Assembly: GCA_949282835.1 (NCBI GenBank) | Contig: CASDQU010000118.1 | Span: 1 to 9,082, forward strand | Direction of reading: 5' to 3' | Source of the DNA: an uncultured Bacillota bacterium | GTDB taxonomy: Bacteria; Bacillota; Clostridia; Christensenellales; UBA1242 | Length of the DNA: 9,082 nucleotides | Shown: piece after piece, positions 1 to 5,937 of the stretch | Layout of the letters: each line of letters opens with the position of its first letter | Position numbering within the stretch: position 1 is the first letter of the stretch | The notes under the pieces: model-generated | Told to the model about the DNA's origin: nothing | Database searches by the model: none | What the model saw: the letters and a program-made list of their open reading frames with translations, nothing else | Position numbers and translations under genes: made by a program

Positions 1-15
1 AATTTTGCAGATTTT

Positions 16-735
16 TTATTTGTTTTTTGTCAGCTTTTTTATCTGTCTTTCATTCTCTTTCCTTTCTTGGCGAGCTTTAAGACGATTGCCAAGCTTGAAA
101 TAATATACAAGTCCAAATACTATAAACATTATATCAAATGATGCAAATATATCTAGCAAGAAATGTTGTCTTATAAATACAGTGGAGAGGATAATCATAA
201 TTGATATAGCAAATGCAGCTAGGCGATAGAAAATATTTAAACCTTTTGAGGAGCAGACGGCTATTATAATTGCAAATGCCATAAAGCAGTGTTGAGAAGG
301 AAAACAGTTGACAGGATTTGTAGAGCCCCATGTCCAAACCACCAGTTTATCGGTAAAAGTTTGTGGTGTGAATTCTGGCTTGATAAATTCTGTTTGTCCT
401 ACCAAATAGATTATACCAGAGATTGCGAAGGATATACAAAGTGTGAGAAAGATATCATAGAGCGACTTTTTATCTTTATACGCGACATAGAAAAAGGTGA
501 CAAGTCCGAGCGGAAATGTCAGATAATAAAAATATACAAACCATGGTATAAGCGGTATCTTGTCATCGAGTGGGACATGTGGATATTGCGAGCCACTTTC
601 GCCACGCAGGTCATATACAAGCTGATTGCCAAAGTATGATATAAGTAGCACGGCTACAAATATTAAAAATGGTATGATTGCATATGAAATTTGTTTGAAA
701 AAACGCCAATTCTCTTTTTTTATTTTCTTTTGCAT
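16..735 (-). CDS. PAP2-family membrane phosphatase
   Basis: This 239-aa polytopic membrane protein probably removes a phosphate or phospho-head group from a lipid or isoprenoid substrate at the membrane. The PAP2 second motif appears as FPSQH (F145-H149, in NCFPSQHCFMAF). The third appears as FIRQHFLLD (R189, H191, D195), giving the two expected catalytic histidines and the acid. The Gln in PSQH instead of the common PSGH, and the Asn just before it, resemble the inositolphosphotransferase-like PAP2_3 branch. The first KxxxxxxRP motif is not visible, as is usual there. About six hydrophobic segments are present (near 14-36, 65-86, 93-115, 150-165, 172-188, 197-214), followed by a highly charged tail. 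The ATG has no Shine-Dalgarno; a promoter lies directly upstream. The exact substrate cannot be told. Confidence 0.85.
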   Translation of the reverse strand: MQKKIKKENWRFFKQISYAIIPFLIFVAVLLISYFGNQLVYDLRGESGSQYPHVPLDDKIPLIPWFVYFYYLTFPLGLVTFFYVAYKDKKSLYDIFLTLCISFAISGIIYLVGQTEFIKPEFTPQTFTDKLVVWTWGSTNPVNCFPSQHCFMAFAIIIAVCSSKGLNIFYRLAAFAISIMIILSTVFIRQHFLLDIFASFDIMFIVFGLVYYFKLGNRLKARQERKENERQIKKLTKNK

Positions 736-741
736 GAATTG

Positions 742-770
742 ATTATAACAAATAAATTAAATTAATTCAA
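742..770 (-). promoter_or_regulatory. Promoter of the PAP2 gene, abutting the start codon
   Basis: On the minus strand TTGAAT (765-770) and TATAAT (742-747) are 17 nt apart. Only 6 nt separate the -10 box from the ATG at 735, so transcription should begin at or next to the start codon. This predicts a leaderless mRNA. No AGGAGG-like sequence lies before this ATG. Confidence 0.65.
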
Positions 771-791
771 TATATAACCTCATTTTTATAT

Positions 792-813
792 AAAAAAATG
801 GCTTAAAAGCCAT
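792..813 (-). terminator. Rho-independent terminator of the 126-aa gene
   Basis: ATGGCT (798-803) pairs with AGCCAT (808-813) around a TAAA loop. On the minus strand the hairpin is followed by six T (792-797). It begins 5 nt after the stop codon of the minus-strand gene that ends at 819. Confidence 0.8.
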
Positions 814-818
814 AATTA

Positions 819-1199
819 TTAAAAAATTTCATTTTCATCTGACAAGTTTGGGAAATATAATTTGCCATCGATAAATCCGTACATAAAAACTTTATTTTTC
901 AGCAAAGTTTGGATTTCCTTTTTGCTTAGTAAGATATTCATAATTTTTTTAAAGAACTTTAACACTCTATCTTCAGAGTAATCGCTCTTGCATAGTAGGT
1001 ATGGTGTTTGTCTATCATAAACTTTTTTCTCATCAAAATTCCAGCTGCCGCTATCTTTAACTATTTTATCAGTGCCTACTAATTCACAGGAATAATCATC
1101 TTCATCTTTATACAAATTTGCACAGATATATTTTTCTTCTTGCAAAGCTTGAAGACCTTTAACAAACCATTTATTAAAATCTCTCTTTTCATTTGTCAT
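819..1199 (-). CDS. Hypothetical 126-aa cytosolic protein
   Basis: I do not recognise this protein. It is 126 aa, has no signal peptide or membrane segment, is rich in Lys, Asp and Glu, and ends in an acidic tail (LSDENEIF). The middle has aromatic residues typical of a small folded alpha/beta domain (GSWNF, KVYDRQTPYLLC). A predicted helix follows (RVLKFFKKIMNILLSKKE, about residues 78-95). The start is secure because the next methionine is deep in the protein. The ATG has no Shine-Dalgarno, but a consensus promoter ends 9 nt upstream and a good terminator follows the stop, so it is a stand-alone transcription unit. It is divergent from the 166-aa gene, with back-to-back promoters in the 103-bp gap. 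No function can be assigned. Confidence 0.75.
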   Translation of the reverse strand: MTNEKRDFNKWFVKGLQALQEEKYICANLYKDEDDYSCELVGTDKIVKDSGSWNFDEKKVYDRQTPYLLCKSDYSEDRVLKFFKKIMNILLSKKEIQTLLKNKVFMYGFIDGKLYFPNLSDENEIF

Positions 1200-1208
1200 G
1201 ATAGATAT

Positions 1209-1238
1209 ATTATATTAAAAATGCTAATATTTTGTCAA
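1209..1238 (-). promoter_or_regulatory. Consensus promoter of the 126-aa gene
   Basis: Minus-strand TTGACA (1233-1238) and TATAAT (1209-1214) are separated by 18 nt. The -10 box ends 9 nt before the ATG at 1199, leaving a predicted untranslated leader of only about 2-4 nt and no room for a Shine-Dalgarno. Confidence 0.75.
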
Positions 1239-1256
1239 ATGATTTTAAATCACATA

Positions 1257-1284
1257 TTGCATTTATAAATTAAAATGGTATAAT
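1257..1284 (+). promoter_or_regulatory. Promoter of the 166-aa gene, extended -10
   Basis: TTGCAT (1257-1262), a 16-nt spacer and TATAAT (1279-1284), preceded by TGG, giving an extended -10 (TGnTATAAT). The expected start site is near 1291. It faces away from the promoter of the 126-aa gene, with 18 nt between the two -35 boxes. Confidence 0.7.
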
Positions 1285-1302
1285 ATACCTAGGAGTATAA
1301 AT

Positions 1303-1803
1303 ATGTTTGAAAATTTAAGTATGATATTTAACTGGGCGGACAAAAGTAAAATAACCCTTACCAGAGTGACAGACAACAAAATGCAAGGTAATTTTTATAG
1401 TGAATGTTCAGGTGTTGTGGTAGACCAAGATTTTGAAGCTAAAGATTTGTTCGAGTTTTTTATAAAGTTGTCTCTCTTCACAGAAGATTTTGGCAGAATT
1501 TTACACACCGCAGATGAATTTAAAAAAAATTATTATAAATTTAAAGAGGAATTTGAAAAAAATTATTATAAATTTAAGCATGCATTTAGCTCTCTAACTG
1601 CAATAGATAAACTTGTGATAGATAGTAGCGGAAAGTGCAGTGCAATTAATAAGTCAAGAGGGGTACGCTACACTGAAGATTACAACTGCCACAACAATTT
1701 TCAAGATTATTTTGCCACTTTAAATAATCAAATAGCTAATTTTTATAGTGAGGCAAATTACTTTTTGCCATTGACAAAAGAAGAGCGCTCAATAGAAGAT
1801 TAA
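1303..1803 (+). CDS. Hypothetical 166-aa protein with an 11-residue tandem repeat
   Basis: I do not recognise this protein. It is 166 aa, with no signal peptide or membrane helix. The start is supported by AGGAG at 1291-1295, 7 nt before the ATG, and by an extended -10 promoter. An N-terminal part (MIFNWADKSKITLTRVTD) is followed by a helical segment (about residues 46-93). That segment contains two consecutive copies of an 11-residue unit: EFKKNYYKFKE, then EFEKNYYKFKH. The C-terminal part is Asn- and Tyr-rich (DYNCHNNFQDYF). Its stop codon overlaps the stop of the convergent MBL gene, and I see no terminator in between, so the two transcripts probably run into each other. The tandem unit would lengthen a helix by about three turns. 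Function unknown. Confidence 0.75.
   Translation: MFENLSMIFNWADKSKITLTRVTDNKMQGNFYSECSGVVVDQDFEAKDLFEFFIKLSLFTEDFGRILHTADEFKKNYYKFKEEFEKNYYKFKHAFSSLTAIDKLVIDSSGKCSAINKSRGVRYTEDYNCHNNFQDYFATLNNQIANFYSEANYFLPLTKEERSIED
1516..1581 (+). repeat. 33-bp in-frame tandem duplication
   Basis: Two adjacent 33-bp units (1516-1548 and 1549-1581) match over their first 29 bases with a single A/G difference at base 7, then diverge in the last four bases. Both units encode (E)F-x-KNYYKFK. The near-identity at DNA level points to a recent duplication rather than an old protein repeat. Confidence 0.9.
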
Positions 1804-2507
1804 ATTTCTATTGTTTCGCCGCAGGCAGGCATATTTAATTTGTCTTGGTAGTTATCATAAATTTCATCACTAGTATGGATTGAATATAAGGTCTTGTCCT
1901 TATATTTTTCTTTGAGGGCAAGATTTTCCTCAAGTGACAAATGTGTGGGAATGGCTTTTGTAGATGAACATTCAATGAAAATAGTATCACACTTTTCTAT
2001 TATATTTATAAGCCCCTCACACATGGTGGTATCGCCGCTAAACCCCACTTTTTTGCCATCTTTATCAGTTATAACATAGCCCATTGAAATAGAAACGCAA
2101 TGTTCAACCTTTATAGCCTCAATGGTATAGCCTAATATTGATATTTTTTCGCCGCCCTTGACCTCTATAATATCAAAAAATTGTTTGATATATACAATAT
2201 TTTTCTTAAGTTCAAGCCACTTTAAAATCTTTTTAAACCTTTTCAAGAAAGAGCGAGGGGCTATGATTGTAACCTTCTCTTTATTTTTTCTTCTTCTTAA
2301 ATAATCAAAAATTATATAAAGTTCAGCGAAGTGGTCGGAATGGAAATGGGATATTACAATAATTTTAAGCTTTTCATAATCTATGATGCCATTCATAAAT
2401 TTGGTGGAAGATTGAGGGGTATCAAATAAAATTTCATTATTAATAATAAAATTCGTATTTGGTCTTTTCGTCCATGTAATACCATTTCCTATAACTTTAA
2501 CTAACAT
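1800..2507 (-). CDS. MBL-fold metallo-hydrolase, RNase Z/phosphodiesterase-like
   Basis: This 235-aa cytosolic enzyme has the full metallo-beta-lactamase metal site: HFHSDH (H54, H56, D58, H59), H136 (VEHC), D159 in FSGDT, and H211 near the end (SIHTSDE). The THLS motif (H189) before the last strand resembles the RNase Z/arylsulfatase-like branch, whose members act as nucleases or phosphodiesterases on small substrates. It lacks the long exosite arm expected of a dedicated tRNA 3'-processing RNase Z, so I do not call it rnz. The start has a strong TAAGGAGG (2513-2520), 5 nt before the ATG. Its own promoter lies 70-odd nt upstream, overlapping the terminator of the amidase gene. It converges with the 166-aa gene. 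Substrate unknown. Confidence 0.85.
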   Translation of the reverse strand: MLVKVIGNGITWTKRPNTNFIINNEILFDTPQSSTKFMNGIIDYEKLKIIVISHFHSDHFAELYIIFDYLRRRKNKEKVTIIAPRSFLKRFKKILKWLELKKNIVYIKQFFDIIEVKGGEKISILGYTIEAIKVEHCVSISMGYVITDKDGKKVGFSGDTTMCEGLINIIEKCDTIFIECSSTKAIPTHLSLEENLALKEKYKDKTLYSIHTSDEIYDNYQDKLNMPACGETIEI

Positions 2508-2540
2508 ATAAACCTCCTTACTTATTAAATGTAAAAGATA

Positions 2541-2570
2541 ATAAAACCGGCTTTTTGTAGCAAGTTTTAT
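2541..2570 (-). promoter_or_regulatory. Possible hairpin in the 5' leader of the MBL gene
   Basis: ATAAAAC (2541-2547) pairs with GTTTTAT (2564-2570). A short inner GCT/AGC pairing (2550-2552 with 2559-2561) is also possible. It lies in the ~70-nt leader between the predicted start site and the ribosome site. It matches no riboswitch class I know, and it is AT-rich, so chance pairing is possible. Confidence 0.3.
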
Positions 2571-2584
2571 CTCTATTAAGATAA

Positions 2585-2613
2585 ATTATATCAAAAAAAT
2601 TTGATAAAAGCAA
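2585..2613 (-). promoter_or_regulatory. Promoter of the MBL hydrolase gene
   Basis: Minus-strand TTGCTT (2608-2613), a 17-nt spacer and TATAAT (2585-2590). The -35 box shares two bases with the T-tract of the upstream terminator, so the two transcription units are packed back to back. The predicted leader is about 70 nt. Confidence 0.65.
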
Positions 2614-2640
2614 AAAAATAAAAGCCATTTTGGGCTTTTA
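2612..2640 (-). terminator. Rho-independent terminator of the amidase gene
   Basis: TAAAAGCC (2619-2626) pairs perfectly with GGCTTTTA (2633-2640) around a 6-nt loop. On the minus strand seven T (2612-2618) follow. It starts 12 nt beyond the amidase stop codon. Confidence 0.9.
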
Positions 2641-2652
2641 TTTCTATAACCT

Positions 2653-3684
2653 TTACCTTTCAACTAGCGCAGACCAGGTGTTATTGCCGACAAGACCATC
2701 TACATCCAATCCTTTTTCTTGTTGAAATAGCCGAACAGCTGCCAAAGTTTTACTGCCAAAAATTCCGTCTATGCCATTGACGGCTATTAAATTACTCTCA
2801 AGTAGCTGTTGTAATAGTTTGACATAAGCTCCGCTATCTCCCTGCCTTAATAAAGGATATGGTGGCAGAGATAAAAGTGTTTTCCAAGTGTTATTCCCCA
2901 CAAGCCCATCAACTGTCAATGAGTTGTTATTTTGAAAGTCTCGCACGGCAGACAAAGTTGCATTCCCAAAAATTCCATCGACAGAGAGATTGTAAGAATA
3001 GTTTTCTTTTAATATAAACTGCAAAAGATAGACAAAATTGCCGCGACTTCCAATTTTTAGAAGAGGATAATTTGAAAGATTATTTCTTGAAAGATAATTT
3101 ACTCCAAGATAGTCGCAAACGCCATGGCAAGCTTCTTCTCCCACCTCAGTTTGGAAGAGGGGATTAATCATAAGCATTGCTTCTTTTAAATTGGTCATAA
3201 ATCCCGCTTCAATTAAAGAAGAGGGACAATTTACGCTAGACATCACGCCAATATCTAAAGTTTTAACACCGCGACCTTGTTGAGAAGTGCCTTTTATTAG
3301 CTCATCATATAAATTTTGCGCAAGACGCCTGCTTTCAGAGGAGCGGCGGTTTAAGGGCGAATAAAAGACTTCAAGTCCAGAAGCATCATTGAACTCTTCG
3401 CCGAAAGCATTATATGCGAAGGTGACAAGAAGAGTTAGATTTTGAGAGTTTATTCTTTGAACTCGTTGTGAGATTGATATATCTTGTTGCTCAGGTTTAA
3501 CATCATAGACTGAGAAGTCTTGACGCATACAACCTTCAATAAAAGCATTTTTTGCTGCTCTATTAAATTCATTTTCATAAATTTGGCGACCAAGCTCAGC
3601 GATATAGGGCGTTCTTTTGCCTGGAGTAGGTGGATTTACACCATGTTCATCATTTGCTCCTATGTAAAAATCTTCGTTAGCCAT
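2653..3684 (-). CDS. N-acetylmuramoyl-L-alanine amidase (Amidase_3) with two PG_binding_1 domains; one Zn ligand missing
   Basis: This protein should bind peptidoglycan and, if active, cut the bond between N-acetylmuramic acid and the stem peptide. Numbering is from the ATG at 3684 (343 aa). Residues 1-200 are an Amidase_3 domain: DEHG with H14, then PTPGKRTP; E37 in ENEFNRA; and the catalytic Glu E159 in SLIEAGFMTN. The expected (V)SIHxNA zinc site reads VTFAYNAF, with A91 where the histidine should be. Two PG_binding_1 repeats follow (about 206-271 and 276-341), each with YPLL, DGIFG, TLxAVRxFQ and DGLVGNNTW. There is no signal peptide, which is endolysin-like, though no phage genes are nearby. 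The ATG was chosen over an in-frame TTG at 3699 because AAGGAGG lies 5 nt before the ATG and overlaps the TTG-started codons. Divergent from the transglutaminase operon. Catalysis is uncertain. Confidence 0.85.
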   Translation of the reverse strand: MANEDFYIGANDEHGVNPPTPGKRTPYIAELGRQIYENEFNRAAKNAFIEGCMRQDFSVYDVKPEQQDISISQRVQRINSQNLTLLVTFAYNAFGEEFNDASGLEVFYSPLNRRSSESRRLAQNLYDELIKGTSQQGRGVKTLDIGVMSSVNCPSSLIEAGFMTNLKEAMLMINPLFQTEVGEEACHGVCDYLGVNYLSRNNLSNYPLLKIGSRGNFVYLLQFILKENYSYNLSVDGIFGNATLSAVRDFQNNNSLTVDGLVGNNTWKTLLSLPPYPLLRQGDSGAYVKLLQQLLESNLIAVNGIDGIFGSKTLAAVRLFQQEKGLDVDGLVGNNTWSALVER

Positions 3685-3689
3685 AAAGT

Positions 3690-3696
3690 CCTCCTT
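3690..3696 (-). promoter_or_regulatory. Ribosome binding site fixing the amidase start
   Basis: Minus-strand AAGGAGG lies 5 nt before the ATG at 3684. An upstream in-frame TTG (3697-3699) would place this site inside the coding sequence and has no ribosome site of its own, so the ATG is the start. Confidence 0.85.
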
Positions 3697-3738
3697 CAAT
3701 ATTTTGTTTATATGAAAATATTAAAGTTAAAGTGCAAA

Positions 3739-3787
3739 AATATTTATCAATAAATATTGAAAAAATTTCAAAAAATATTATAATATT
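3739..3787. repeat. Two palindromes in the divergent amidase/transglutaminase promoter region
   Basis: AATATTTA (3739-3746) and TAAATATT (3751-3758) form a perfect 8-bp inverted repeat around TCAA. AATATTATAATATT (3774-3787) is a perfect 14-bp palindrome covering the -10 box of the plus-strand operon. Both arms carry AATATT. They could be an operator shared by the two divergent units, but AT-rich DNA makes such palindromes easily. Confidence 0.4.
3757..3784 (+). promoter_or_regulatory. Promoter of the transglutaminase-like operon, abutting the start codon
   Basis: TTGAAA (3757-3762), a 16-nt spacer and TATAAT (3779-3784). The ATG follows after only 6 nt, so the first gene is predicted to be translated from a leaderless mRNA. 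It has no Shine-Dalgarno, while the two downstream genes do. Confidence 0.65.
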
Positions 3788-3790
3788 AAT

Positions 3791-5551
3791 ATGGAGAAAA
3801 TCTATTATATTAAAAATCTAGAAGATTTGAAGGAAGTTATTTCTGATATCAATAGTCTTGGTAAAGCTAAAAAATGCACATTGAATTTTGTGGAAGCAGC
3901 GCAAATAGATTTTTGTTTGCCAGTGTTAAAACAGCTTTTCAAAGAAATTAACTATCAAAATAATCCTCTTTTTTGTTTGCAAGTGAATTATTTGAATAAA
4001 AATGGATTTTTGCTAGATGATGAGAAGAATTTAAAATTAAAGGAAATTGAAGATTATTTAAAAGGTATAAACATTCCTTTTAGGGTGGGACAAGAAAATT
4101 TTAAATTCAAATATAAACTAGAAGATCAAATTAAAGCAAGTAAGATGATAGACCAAATTGCTCAAGATATCAGCAATCTTTCTATCGAAAATGAAGAAGG
4201 CAAAGCAGAATGTCTTTCACCTTTTGAAAAGTTTATATTTGCTTATGAATTTGTTTCAGGTTTTGTATATAATGAGGGTGGAGACATCTTTCACGAAAAT
4301 ACAAATTATTGGGTTCCTGCTTTGCTTGGCGACAAAATAGTTTGTGGCGGCTATTCATCTTTGATGGAAGCTTTATGTGAACGCCTTTTTAAAAATAACG
4401 AAGTTGGGATATATAATCAAGCTACATATATATTTAACAAGGACTTTAATTTTATAAATGGCCACTCTAATATTTTGGTTAAAATAAAAGATGAAAAATA
4501 TAATATTGACGGCGTTTTTTATGCTGACCCTTGTTGGGACTCAGTTAAAGATGAAAATTCTATCGGTCGCGCCAAATATTGTTTGCTTACCGAAAAGGAA
4601 CTTTCAAACCAAGAAAATGTTTTGTTTTTGTTCAATGGGCTTAATCCTCTTAATTTTTATTGGATAAAAAGCAATGATAAATATCGTGACTTTATAAATA
4701 AGCTCTATAAAGAATATTTTGCCGATGATTTATCGGCATATACCGAAAATGGCATTTTAAAACTTCAAAATTACCAATTAATGAGGTCGGTTTTATCTTA
4801 TTTAAAACTCTTTGTGGACAATGAGAAGGTAGTAGATGACTTTTTAAGTTTAAATCAAGATGAACTAATTTCAGGTAGAGCCAGTAAATTGTTTGCTTTA
4901 AAAGAGGAGTGCCGTTTTGATGATTTAGAAGAGGGCAAGAAATTATTAAAACAAAAGTTGCTAGAGGAAGAATATGAAACTAGGATGAAAGAGGAGGGAA
5001 CATTTGAACTGTGTTGTCAAAAGTGTCCTCAAATTGAAAGTTTGATATGTCCTAATAATATTGGCTATATACAAAGTGAGCCAATAGCCAATGAAATATT
5101 GATGAAATTAAGATTTCATGGCTATCAAGCACTAGATGAGCAACAGCTTTATTATTTATGCAAGTTGATGGCTTTAAAGGAAGATGAATATAAAAGTTTT
5201 ATCGCAAAGAATGAGGCAGATGAAGGTCATTTGAGCCTAAAAGATTTTTTAAAAGTTTATGCAGAAAGATTTTACTATCTTCCTAAAATAGAAAACATTG
5301 AAAGAAATATAAATTTTGCTTTCTATAATGAAGAAAATCAAATTGCGAAAAATTGGCAGGAGACCTTTAAAATGGCATTTAATGTGCCTTCTATTAGCAG
5401 CAAATCTTTTAGAGCAGCATTTACAAAACTTGGTAAATTTTATCAATTAGATGAAGAAAATTTGCAAACATTTGTAGATTACAAAATGAGAGATATAAAT
5501 TTAAGATATAACAATCAATTACAAGAAGAGGAAAGCGCGCATAAAAAATAA
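3791..5551 (+). CDS. Large cytosolic transglutaminase-like cysteine protein
   Basis: This 586-aa protein carries a transglutaminase-like core, a fold used by cysteine proteases and protein crosslinkers. Visible pieces are LSPFEKFIFAYEFVSGFVY (142-160), the entry helix typical of the bacterial family; IVCGGYSSLMEAL with the likely catalytic C185; GHSNILVKI with H225; and YADPCWDS with D246 in the place of the usual VDPTWDS. The Cys-His-Asp order and spacing fit. Residues 1-130 and about 300-586 match no domain I know. They are mostly helical and charged, with a cysteine cluster CCQKC..C (C408, C409, C412, C420) that could bind a metal. No signal peptide or membrane helix is visible, so it should be cytosolic. 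It is first in an operon, with 17 nt before the next ATG. Family call good, substrate unknown. Confidence 0.75.
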   Translation: MEKIYYIKNLEDLKEVISDINSLGKAKKCTLNFVEAAQIDFCLPVLKQLFKEINYQNNPLFCLQVNYLNKNGFLLDDEKNLKLKEIEDYLKGINIPFRVGQENFKFKYKLEDQIKASKMIDQIAQDISNLSIENEEGKAECLSPFEKFIFAYEFVSGFVYNEGGDIFHENTNYWVPALLGDKIVCGGYSSLMEALCERLFKNNEVGIYNQATYIFNKDFNFINGHSNILVKIKDEKYNIDGVFYADPCWDSVKDENSIGRAKYCLLTEKELSNQENVLFLFNGLNPLNFYWIKSNDKYRDFINKLYKEYFADDLSAYTENGILKLQNYQLMRSVLSYLKLFVDNEKVVDDFLSLNQDELISGRASKLFALKEECRFDDLEEGKKLLKQKLLEEEYETRMKEEGTFELCCQKCPQIESLICPNNIGYIQSEPIANEILMKLRFHGYQALDEQQLYYLCKLMALKEDEYKSFIAKNEADEGHLSLKDFLKVYAERFYYLPKIENIERNINFAFYNEENQIAKNWQETFKMAFNVPSISSKSFRAAFTKLGKFYQLDEENLQTFVDYKMRDINLRYNNQLQEEESAHKK

Positions 5552-5568
5552 ATTAAGGAGTTTTTAGC

Positions 5569-5937
5569 ATGTCAAAAAAAGTGTCAAAACAAAAGATATC
5601 TTTTAAATTAATTTTGCTTCTTTTATTGGTTGGCATATGTCTAACAGGCGGGTTTTTTGCCTGTCAGACAATTTGTAAAAACGATAAATTTGAAATTATT
5701 GGTCAGAAAACAATATTTTTAACTTTAGGCGAAAGCTATCAAGATGAAGGAGCTATAGCCATCTCTTTTGGAAAGGATATATCGTCTAATATTAAGAGGA
5801 GCGATAATATAGACTATAATGTCCCAGGTAGTTACTATATTAAATATACCATTGACAATATAAGATATAAAGGGGTGGAGCTTTATAGGCAATTAATTAT
5901 AGAGGAGGTGAGCGATGAAAGCGAAGACCTTCCTTAG
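5569..5937 (+). CDS. Membrane-anchored DUF5011/Ig-like domain protein
   Basis: This is a 122-aa protein. Residues 1-12 are basic and a hydrophobic segment (about 13-31) follows, then one extracellular Ig-like domain (about 40-113). The domain pattern matches DUF5011: FEIIGQKTIFLTLGESYQDE, then GAIA.SFGKDIS, then YNVPGSYYIKYTI, and a final R-x-L-I-I strand. This family usually forms surface beta-sandwich modules that hold or space a partner. The cysteine after the hydrophobic stretch (GGFFAC) lacks a proper lipobox, so an uncleaved anchor is more likely than a lipoprotein. AAGGAG (5555-5560) lies 8 nt before the ATG. The last 23 bp overlap the start of the ComEC-like gene, which suggests coupled translation and a shared job at the cell surface. 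Confidence 0.8.
   Translation: MSKKVSKQKISFKLILLLLLVGICLTGGFFACQTICKNDKFEIIGQKTIFLTLGESYQDEGAIAISFGKDISSNIKRSDNIDYNVPGSYYIKYTIDNIRYKGVELYRQLIIEEVSDESEDLP

Noticed and set aside
3697..3699. TTG as the amidase start
   Set aside because: The strong AAGGAGG overlaps it and is spaced for the ATG at 3684; the extra five residues add nothing to the domain.
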